Assembly: GCA_002179805.1 (NCBI GenBank)
Contig: NAVB01000654.1
Span: forward strand, 1 to 50,401
Direction: 5' to 3'
Source: Acanthamoeba lenticulata
Lineage: Eukaryota; Discosea; Longamoebia; Acanthamoebidae
DNA length: 50,401 nucleotides
Notes under the pieces: model-generated
What the model saw: only the letters and a program-made list of their open reading frames with translations
Database searches by the model: none
Told to the model about the DNA's origin: nothing
Shown: positions 35,601-43,802 of the stretch, one piece after another
Layout of the letters: every line of letters starts with the position of its first letter
Position numbering within the stretch: the first letter of the stretch is position 1
Position numbers and translations under genes: made by a program

Positions 35601-38497
35601 TACGGTGCCGCTTCCCCAGCTCAACCTCAGCTCCGCTCATGGCTGGGGACTCACCTTGTGGGGGTCGCTCGTGCCGAGAACAGTGGCCGGCATCGTCGGC
35701 AGCAAGGACCAGGGTATGTATACACCGTTCGATGTATGCAGAGGCCAGTGGACACACATAACGCGGGGGCACGCCAGGCGTGGTCTCCGTGAAGGTGGCC
35801 AATCCGCGCGGGCTGGCCAATCACGACGGACTCGACTACCTGATCTACTGCTCCTCTGGCAACCACAGCTCGCGGTCCGTCCTCCCCTTCATCATCATCA
35901 TTATCATCATCGTGATCGTTGACGATGATCACGCCCTGATCACACTCGTGCAGAGGGAGCATGACGCCCGACATCGACTCGACGTTTGACGATGCGCGGA
36001 ACAAGGTCTTTTTGACGTCGCTCGTGGTCGGGCGGCCCATCCGGGTCATCGCCAGCAGCGCGGCCCCGTCGGCCTACGCACCGGCGCCCCGGCTCGCCGC
36101 AGCCGCGGCGACGTCGAGGGCCAGGGCCGATGAAGCCGGCGACAATCCCCTCAGGGGCGAGCGATGGCGCTATCGCGGCTTGTTTGTGTGCACGGGCGCC
36201 TACGTGGTCGAGGACGGCGGCCTCCTCCGCATCTACTTTGTGCTCGAGGCCGCTTCCTACTCGGACATCTACCTCCCTTCCGGCGTCACCGCCGACGGAC
36301 CGCGGCTCATTGCTCTACCTGCGAATGGATTTCCCGAGGCCACAACAGCTTCCTCGACGTCGACATCAGCGTCGATACCGGAGTCGGCGTCGGCGTCGGC
36401 ACTGGCGCCGGTCCCGCAGTCGACATCGGCATCGGCGTCGGCTTCGGCCCCGCAGTCGTCGGCGTCGGCATCGATAGCCGGGATGCCAGAAGTCGCTGCA
36501 CCACAGGCCGTGGGAGCCGCGAGCTCAACCGATCCGTCGCTATTGCAAGATAACCAAGTCGAAGCCCTTCTTCAGTACGTGCTGGGTGTGGCTCGGCGAT
36601 CCGTCAGACACGCGCCCCAGGACCATCATCAAGCGGCGACGGCCTCGTCCCCGCCGCACACGGTCGTCTACGGCCGCATGGACGAGTTGGACTCCTCCAC
36701 GATGGCCGCACGGCTCGGTGCGTCGCTTCCTCCTGTGCGATGGCCGAAGCTACGCTGAGCGCTGACCCTCGCGGCGCATCCAGCGTGCGTGCTGGGCGAG
36801 GCCGGCGAGGCCAATGAAGGATGGCTGACGAGCGAGGCCGTGGGGCGGCTCCACGCGATGCCGCTGCACGCGTACCTGCTGCGCCATCGTCGCGCGCACA
36901 TGGACGACGCGCTGTCGGCGGCCCACGCAACGCGCTACATGGCCTCCCTGCCTCTGTTCCTCCTCCGTATGTCCTCGCCCGACCTTTTCCCTTTAGGCCG
37001 CTCTCGGGCTCACGCAAGCTGCGCTTGGGAGGACGTCGCAGGCGAGCGCGCGGTGGCGGTGCACCAGGCCCGGGCCGCACACGGGCCCGAAGCTCGCATC
37101 GAGGCCTATCTTCACGCCACGTGCGGCGATGCAGTCGTTGGCCCCGGCTCGGCTTCTGCAGAGCCAACACGCCGTCTCGCGGTGGACCACGCCACGCTCT
37201 TTGGTACGCCACCGCTCGGGCGATCCCGTCCTGGTCATGCTGACGTCATTCGGGGGATAGACAAGCGCGGCTGTATGCGGCCGTTGGCGAGCCTCCAACA
37301 GACTCAGGAAGTCAATCCCGGCGGGCCGAGCCTGAGCCTCGTCGGGCGACTGGTGCCATCACCCGATGATTCCGAGATCTCGAATCGCCCGACGCGGTGG
37401 GTGTATCTCCCCCACGTCGAGCTCTTCAAGCCGTCCTCCTACACGCCCGGCGTGTGGCTGCTCGCGCGGAGCACGCTCGGGCCCGACGTCCTTCTCGAGT
37501 ACGGCGACTTGAGCGCAGTCGGTTCCGGCTCAGGCGCTACGAAAGCCGACTCACGGACGGGCGTTTGTGGGTCTTCGCGTGTCCCAACAGGGTCAAGTCG
37601 CCAAGTCAGCTCTATCAGCCCCTGTTCGAAGAAGCTCGACAGGCGGACGAGGTGGCGCACCGCGTCCACGGCTACCTGCAGGCGCTCGACCCCGAGCGTC
37701 GCCCCAAGGCCACCTTTGAGTGGCTCGCACGAACGGTACACGGCCACTCGCACCTCCGTGTCGTGCTCGCGTCGCAAGAGGCCAACGAGTCTGCTGGACA
37801 GATGCGCGACCCCGACGAGCGGAACTCGCTGGCGTCCCAGGCCCGGCTACGACGTCATGTGGCCTTTTTGGTGAACGTCCTGGGCGGCGGCGACTTTGAC
37901 GACTGCCCGTGCGTCAGGCACCTCCGTCAGCTGGCGCATTTGGTTCGTCCTCCTTTCCTGCCGTTCGGCCGAATCGGCGGCCAGCCCGCGCACGGCTGAC
38001 ATCTGTGGGAGCAGCTACTGCAGGCCGCCGGGAGGAAGCAGCCTCCCCTGCCCGAGAGCCAGCAGCCGCCGCACTGGGCTCACCCGGACACAAGCCTCGT
38101 GTGGGCGGCCCACCGCGTGGGCCGTGACGTCGCCGGCGTGGTGGCTGGGGCCTGGCCTTCCAACCAACTGTACATGATTCCGCCCGGCTCTCGGCCGGGC
38201 AAGCGCAGAGCCGACGTGCTGGCCGCCAACAAGCTGCAGCAACAGCAACAAGCGCCACAAACGTCTCCAACCGATGCTGTGGATGCAGCTGCTCAAGAGA
38301 AAAGCCCTGAGCGACGACCAACTCGACGGTCCTCGCGTCGAGCACGTTCGCCAGACCGTACGACTTGCTCAGCGCCCGATCCGACGGCTCTCCAACGGCC
38401 TTGTGTTTCGTGCCGCCTCGGACATGTGCTGTGCGATCGACAGCAACCCTGCGGCCGCTGCATCCAGCGAGGCTGTGAGTGCGAGCCACAGACGTAG
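32698..38497 (+). CDS. RING-H2 / AlkB dioxygenase / SRA / Zn2Cys6 multidomain protein
   Basis: I infer 20 exons, all in phase, giving 1484 residues: 32698-32919, 33012-33068, 33153-34372, 34454-34532, 34615-34688, 34751-34834, 34917-34974, 35082-35138, 35260-35355, 35433-35604, 35684-35713, 35778-35874, 35954-36717, 36784-36966, 37042-37203, 37261-37453, 37519-37942 and 38015-38497, with some internal ones least certain. RING-H2 (41-83): C41-C44, C64-H66, H69-C72, C80-C83. A charged linker follows. The AlkB domain (about 430-640) resembles ALKBH2: iron ligands H560, D562 and H616; 2-oxoglutarate arginines R628 and R634 (RWSITAR). The SRA-like domain (about 680-847) has VAGIVG, LDYLIYCSSG, GRPIRVI and YRGLFV. 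An unassigned region of about 550 residues follows, then a Zn2Cys6 cluster (C1454 to C1480, C-x2-C-x6-C-x5-C-x2-C-x6-C). Expected role: nuclear DNA binding with oxidative repair or demethylation and possible ubiquitin transfer. Whether AlkB and SRA share one transcript needs RNA evidence. (The list gives 18 intervals; any extra introns would be small.). Confidence 0.78.
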
Positions 38498-38647
38498 TCG
38501 GGATGCTGACGTCAGCAGCCTCCTTGCGGAAAATGAGGGCGTAACCGGAATCCAAGCAAAAACAGACAGCCCCAAGCAAGGGACCCGCAACGTGTCGCTA
38601 ATCATCAATTGACACATTTTTTGCGACTCCCTACATAAATCAGCACC

Positions 38648-39954
38648 ATGGGTCTCTGCAAATGTATGAATATTACGGACCTCTTCTGTTTCGTACACAA
38701 GAAGGCCGTGTGCCAAGGTTGCATCTGTCCTGAACACAAGACTGTATACATCTCTTCCTTTCCTTCCTTCTCCCGCCCAGAATCCTCGCCATACGTGTGA
38801 GACCGCAAGATGGACTGACAATCGCTTTCTATGGTGCTTTTGCAGTGCCCCATCGGCACATACGTCGCATGGCTCCAAGATCCCGAATACGAGCCGCCAG
38901 TGTGCCAGATTTGCAAAGATCCTCTCACACCTGACAACGTGCTCCGCCTTACCTGCCTTCGTACGTGCTCCTCCTCTTCTTTCCTCTACACGAGGTCACC
39001 TCACCTTCAAACGTTTCTGTGCTCACACGAGTTCGCTGCGCGCAAACACGCGCGTCGTCCTTGGGCTGCGCACGCAGACATGTTCCACCCGGAGTGCATC
39101 GACGTCCACTGCGCCTCCTTCCCGCCCAACACCGCACAGGCGGGCTTCACCTGCCCCACGTGCCAGGTCCGTCCTTCCCTCACCGTCATCCTTAATCGCC
39201 ATCGCCATCGCCATTGTCCTTGTTCTTGAGCTCAGCCAGCTCATCCTCCTCGTACGCGCCAACAACCCCAGAAACCAATCATCCCGCCGTCGGGCTCGTC
39301 GTCGCCGCTGGCGCAGGCGCTGCTCAAGCACCTCGACACGGCATCATGGCTCGAGACCAGCAAACCCAAGGTCGATGGTGGGCGGAGGGACGTGGTGATG
39401 GAGTTGGGCGACATGGCGGCCATCCAGCGCGAGCTCGACGAGGACGCCTTCCTGTCGCGCCGGCTGGGCCTCGGGCCGGAGCCGCCGTCCAACCCGGGCT
39501 CGCAGGATGTGGCGATCGACCTCGGCAAGGGCGGCAGCGCCTCGCTCGAGGGCGTGACGTCGCGCAAGAGCGCAATGCCCCGCGGGTCCTCTGACGGGTC
39601 CGTCGGGGACCTGGCCTACGACGTCGACGACAACAAGTACGACAAGCACCCCATCGGCCAGCTCTGGAAGAACTTTTCCACGTACATCCTTCTCCTTTTC
39701 CTTCTTCTCCTCTGGGAGCTCTGCTTCATGTTGATGATGATGAAGGTGAAGAAGTTGTTAACATGATCATGAAATGCTGCAGGCCGGAGGCGAAGAAGAC
39801 GTCGTTACCACCACCCGTGATGGCGCCCAAGAAGGCGCCGCGGCGGATGCGGCTAACGATGAGGAAGATCCTCTTCTTTTTTGCTATCTTCTCGACCCTC
39901 ATGACCGTCATCCTGCTCCACTTCTCCCTGACCACTGCCCCCGAAGAAGTGTAA
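38648..39954 (+). CDS. ZFPL1: ZFPL1-like cis-Golgi zinc-finger membrane protein
   Basis: ZFPL1 is an integral cis-Golgi protein that helps maintain Golgi structure through GM130. Five exons (38648-38743, 38846-38960, 39078-39166, 39272-39681, 39783-39954) give 293 residues, close to the usual 310. The N-terminus MGLCKCMNITDLFCFVHKKA and the following C/H pairs form the B-box-like finger. YVAWLQDPEYEPP, then VCQICKDPL, TCLHMFHPECID and FTCPTCQ form the degenerate RING. A variable linker includes a YDVDDNKYDKHP block. The C-terminus has a basic stretch, RRMRLTMRK, then one membrane segment (ILFFFAIFSTLMTVILLHFSL) and a short tail. The order of domains matches the family throughout. The ATG is in the context CACCATGG. 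Confidence 0.93.
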
Positions 39955-40266
39955 ACTGGAAGTGCTCTACTCCTCCTCTCTACTCTTCATTCCTGGCTCT
40001 CTCTCCATTATCTCGTCTTCCTCTTCCTCCTCTGCCCTTTCTACATCTGATTAGTCCTCCACTTCTTCTCGTGTGTATAAGTGATCTCTCCTCTTCTCGG
40101 CCAACTCTGCGCTCTCGTCTTTCACGGTCCTCAAAACCCTTCAAAATGGAGTAATAATTACCAATAAAATACTAAGAAAATAAAGCTGGTGAAAAAAACC
40201 TTTTTGTGCTTTTTCTTCTGCAAATCGTCAAACCCAGACAAGATATACAACCGCACATCACAAGAG
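39955..40266. other. Intergenic: ZFPL1 3' UTR and next promoter
   Basis: 312 bp. CCAATAAAATACTAAGAAAATAAAG at about 40159-40183 carries two AATAAA-type signals and probably ends the ZFPL1 transcript. The C/T-rich run before it has no coding features. Confidence 0.5.
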
Positions 40267-41765
40267 ATGGAGGTGGTTGAGCGACACAGCGGGTCAGAGT
40301 CTGAGGACGAAGAATTCAGCCCAGAAGAGGAGGTAGTGGAGGAGCCCCAATTTACATCGGACGAGATCGAGGACGAGCTTTCCGATGACGCCGATGCCAT
40401 CGCGCACTTGGAGCAGGAAATGCAAGGTTTGTGTATGCATCTTTGCATGAACATCCACTCCATTTCTCAACTTTTTTTTTCTCCATTTAATTTGTCAATC
40501 GTTGTCCCACGCCAGCGGCTGGCCTGAGGTTGAGAGCTGCTCGAGGAGCCGAGGATGACGACGTGCCCCCGGCGGCCGTGTCCCCGAGCGGACGGCCCAT
40601 GCGGGGCGCCGCCGTGCGCGCCACCAAGGCCATCGCCAAGCAGCGCGAGATGTCCGCCAGTCCCGTGCGCATCAGCGGCAGCAGCGGCCTCCTCGCGGGC
40701 CTGGGCCTACTCGCCCTCCTCGTGCTCGCCTTTGCCGCGTCGAGTACGTCCCGTGCGAGTTCTTTTTTCTCCTTCTTCTCCTTCTTTCTGGCTGACGTCC
40801 TCCAACTCCATCAAGTCTACGTGTCGAGCGGATCGTCGGTGTTGCCGGAGAGCTGCGGGCTGGAGGTCCACGAGTTTGCGCGCACCCTCGGCACCCTTCG
40901 TGTTCGTTGCCCTTTGGATCCTTGCCCCCCCCCCCACTCTCCTTCTCTGCTCACTGTTCACTGGGCTCCACAGTATCTCTCAGAGGCGCTGCGCTACACC
41001 AAGGCCGACTACGCGCCGAGCGCGCTGGACAATGTCAACGAGATCAGCACGCTTCTTTACGCCAAGCAGGTGATGCATCCCCTCCTCCCCCTCGCCTGGG
41101 GCAGCAGCAGCAGCCTCACACGCGAGTCTGCCAACAGGACACCCGGCCCACGGTGGTGCTTTTTGTCAGCGGCAACACCTTTGAACGCCGTCAGGCCATG
41201 GTACCAGCCCCATCGTGATCGTCGCCGTCGTCGTCTCGTTGTTGCAGGCCTGACCGACCGCGATGTAGAACACGTTCGTTGAGGGCCTGGCCTCGGTCTT
41301 CTACAATCAGACGGAGGTCCCGACGGCCGACTACAAGTTTGACAAACTCGGCGAGGTCACCAACAGCTCGCTCCAGAAGCACATCGTCGACCGCCTCCGC
41401 ACGTGCAATCGCGGCCTGTTCGCTGTCGACGCCAACGTGATGCTGGCCCACTTTGACCTCTTGGAGACCGCCATGGAGGACAACGTCCCCTACATCGTTG
41501 CTTGTACGCACGCACCGCACACGCGCGCACCACACACGCGCGCAGGCTGGTTTGACCAACGTGTGCGTGTGCAGCCGACGGCGAGCAGGTGCCGACGAAC
41601 GGGGCGGTGTTCATCGTGATGGCGACCCTGCCGGAGGAGGTACTGCGGCGACTCGCACGCCAGACGCACGTCGAGTCCGTCGTCGCGCAGCAGGTCATGG
41701 ACAAGCATCGCCCGCGCTGGACCAAGCGCTTCAGTCAGCGTCTTCAGGCTGTCTTCATCTTCTGA
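40267..41765 (+). CDS. Single-pass membrane protein, possibly LAP1/LULL1-like torsin cofactor
   Basis: The ATG at 40267 starts an acidic N-terminal segment (SESEDEEFSPEEEVVEEP); the first exon ends near 40426. The second exon (from 40516) has a basic patch followed by one membrane helix, GLLAGLGLLALLVLAFAAS. Later exons hold a soluble domain: LEVHEFARTLG, YAPSALDNVNEIS, RPTVVLFVSGNTFERRQAM, FVEGLASVFYN, KFDKLGEVTNSSLQKHIVD, GLFAVDANVML and AVFIVMATLPEEVL, with the stop at 41763-41765. The alternation of hydrophobic strands and helices resembles an AAA-like fold without Walker motifs. Together with an acidic nucleoplasmic or cytosolic tail and one membrane pass, this recalls LAP1/LULL1, which activate torsins. 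That comparison is by eye and weak. At least six introns; junctions at 40743-40814 and 41200-41270 are uncertain. The gene itself is well supported. Confidence 0.65.
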
Positions 41766-41939
41766 GACTCAGCCCAAAATACAAAGTCTTGAAATCAAGC
41801 GCTTAGCCTCCTTTCCTTACACGAAGACGGTGACAGTTTTCTGGCTCCCTCATGTGATTGAAAGTTGCAAAAATTAGTCCTTAAAAATAAAATTATTAAA
41901 CTCTTCTTCCAAGAAAAAAGCAAAGCAAAAAATGTACAG
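41766..41939. promoter_or_regulatory. Short A/T-rich leader of the F-box/repeat gene
   Basis: Only 174 bp separate the previous stop from the next ATG. The last 80 bp are very A/T-rich (AAAATAAAATTATTAAAC), unlike the leaders of most neighbours. It must serve as both 3' UTR and promoter unless these overlap the genes. Confidence 0.4.
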
Positions 41940-43520
41940 ATGAACCTGCGCGAAGATAAGGAAGCAACTGCCACCGAGCCCGCGAAGAAAAAGCTCAAGA
42001 CGGCGGCACCACTGCCTGAACAAGGTCAAGATGCTGGCAACCTCATGATGGAGCTCGTTGCATTCATCTTCCAGTTCGTGCAGCCTCTCACCTTGCCCGC
42101 CTGCCGTGCTGTGTGCCGTACGTGGAGCCAGGCGCTTCAGCACCTTCTTCACGTCGCCGTGCGGCCTCGCACACTGCCGCCCATGACCCCAACCAGCAAG
42201 CTACCGTCTTTTTTTGCTGCGGAAGTGGCGCTCGTGGGCCAGCTGTCCACACTTCAGTGGGCACATGCCAGCGGGTCCCCATGGCATGAGAGCATCTGCA
42301 CCAGTGCAGCCGCGGGAGGCCACCTTCACGTGCTTCAATGGGCGCGCCAACACGGCTGCCCGTGGGACAAATGGACCTGCGCCAACGCGGCCGCTAACGG
42401 CCACCTGGCCGTGCTCCGGTGGTTGCGCGACAACGGCTGTCCCTGGGACATCTCCACTTGCAATCGGGCCGCGAAGGAAGGCCAGCTTGAGGCGCTCCAG
42501 TGGGCTTGCACCAATGGCTGCCCGTGGGACGAGACCACCTGCTCCAGTGCAGCCTTCGCAGGCCACCTCGACGTGCTCCAGTGGGCTCACGCCAACGGCT
42601 GCCCGTGGGACGAACAGACATGTTCCTATGCAGCCTTGGCAGGCCACCTCGACGTGCTCCAGTGGTTGCACGCCAACGACTGCTCGTGGGACGATCAGAC
42701 CTGCAACCAAGCGGCCTGGCGAGGCCACTTGGACGTGCTCCAGTGGGCCATTGCCAATGACTGCCCGCTGGACGAGGTGGGCGCCTGCGCGCTGGCGGCT
42801 GAGGGAGGCCACCTCGACGTGCTCCAGTGGTTGTATGCCAACGACTTCTTGTGGGACAATTTGACCTGCAGCAATGCGGCCAAGGAAGGCCACCTCGACG
42901 TGCTCCAGTGGGCCTACGACAATGGCTGCCCGTGTAACGAGGCAAAAGTGTGCAAAGAAGCGGCCAAGGGAGGCCACCTCGACGTGCTCCAGTGGGCGCG
43001 CGCCAACGGCTTCCCAGATGAGGGGATCTGTACCACCGCAGCCAAGATAGGCGACCTGAAGCTACTCCAGTGGGCTCATACCAATGGCTTCCCATGGAAC
43101 GAAACCACCTGCACCAAGGCGGCCATGAACGGTCACCTGGCCGTGCTCCGGTGGGCTCGCGCCAACGGCTGCCCGTGGGACGAGGGCGTCTGTGCCTGGG
43201 CGGCCTGGAGCGGCAACCTGGAGCTTCTTCAGTGGGCTCGCGCCAACGGCTGCCCCTGGGACGAACAGACATGCGCCTCTGCAGCCTTTAAAGGCCACCT
43301 CGACGTGCTCCAGTGGGCTCGCGCCAACGGCTGCCCGTGGGACAAGTGGACGTGTTCCTATGCAGCCGGGAAAGGCTATCTGACCGTGCTCCGGTGGGCG
43401 CATGCCAACGGCTGCCCTTGGGACGAGGCTACTTGTAGTGCGGCGGCAAGGGGAGGCCACCATGAGGTGTTGAAGTGGGCGCGCGCCAACGGCTGCCCGT
43501 CCCCTTGGAACGAATTATAA
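41940..43520 (+). CDS. F-box-like protein with sixteen 27-residue ankyrin-like repeats
   Basis: A single uninterrupted exon encodes 526 residues from the ATG at 41940. Upstream codons in this frame contain no ATG. After a Lys/Glu-rich start comes an F-box-like helical segment (LMMELVAFIFQFVQPLTLPACRAVCRTWSQAL in two pieces, about residues 37-66), which in known proteins binds Skp1 of SCF ubiquitin ligases. From about residue 97 to the end are sixteen units of 26-28 residues with the pattern GHLDVLQWA-x2-NGCPWDE-x-TC-x2-AA. They are ankyrin-like helical hairpins, shorter than the canonical 33. The same repeat type is common in Acanthamoeba and in amoeba giant viruses. The likely role is substrate recruitment for ubiquitination; the target is unknown. 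Lack of introns in an intron-rich neighbourhood suggests retroposition or gene exchange with viruses. Confidence 0.85.
   Translation: MNLREDKEATATEPAKKKLKTAAPLPEQGQDAGNLMMELVAFIFQFVQPLTLPACRAVCRTWSQALQHLLHVAVRPRTLPPMTPTSKLPSFFAAEVALVGQLSTLQWAHASGSPWHESICTSAAAGGHLHVLQWARQHGCPWDKWTCANAAANGHLAVLRWLRDNGCPWDISTCNRAAKEGQLEALQWACTNGCPWDETTCSSAAFAGHLDVLQWAHANGCPWDEQTCSYAALAGHLDVLQWLHANDCSWDDQTCNQAAWRGHLDVLQWAIANDCPLDEVGACALAAEGGHLDVLQWLYANDFLWDNLTCSNAAKEGHLDVLQWAYDNGCPCNEAKVCKEAAKGGHLDVLQWARANGFPDEGICTTAAKIGDLKLLQWAHTNGFPWNETTCTKAAMNGHLAVLRWARANGCPWDEGVCAWAAWSGNLELLQWARANGCPWDEQTCASAAFKGHLDVLQWARANGCPWDKWTCSYAAGKGYLTVLRWAHANGCPWDEATCSAAARGGHHEVLKWARANGCPSPWNEL
42220..43515 (+). repeat. Array of ~81-bp coding tandem repeats
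   Basis: About sixteen units of roughly 81 bp (range 78-84) encode the 27-residue modules. Segments such as CACCTCGACGTGCTCCAGTG recur nearly unchanged, suggesting recent unit exchange. Long ORFs on other frames and strands here are by-products of the repetition. Confidence 0.9.
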
Positions 43521-43802
43521 AGCCTTTGGAGAAAGTGCGAGAGTAATCCTTTTCAGGGCTTGGTACCATCCACAACCTACACCAAACTGTGGCCTCCTTC
43601 TTCAGCTCCAACTGGGCAAGCAGCCGCATCGGTGGGCTGACGTCAGCAAAGAGGCGAAATTTCGCAGTTGCCCCAATACGGACGCAAGAAGCCGCAACAC
43701 ACTTCCCTTCTGTCCGTTTCAGTTGCTGCAGCTCCGGCGCGCACATCAATCGCAGGGGAAGAGAAAAAGAGAGAGAGTTCCCTCACTCACGGAAGATTCG
43801 TC
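43521..43802. other. Intergenic between repeat gene and villin-headpiece gene
   Basis: 282 bp with no supportable gene. The downstream frame is open upstream of 43803 but has no ATG. TGACGTCAGCA at 43638-43648 contains a perfect TGACGTCA CRE/bZIP-type palindrome, which may be chance. Confidence 0.4.

Noticed and set aside
33786..35624. Minus-strand ORF of 612 codons
   Set aside because: It lies antisense to the AlkB exons and their introns, has no family features, and the plus strand has strong catalytic motifs and splice signals.
42201..43463. Several long minus-strand ORFs across the repeat gene
   Set aside because: They are by-products of 81-bp periodicity; the plus-strand frame has the known repeat consensus and an F-box-like start.
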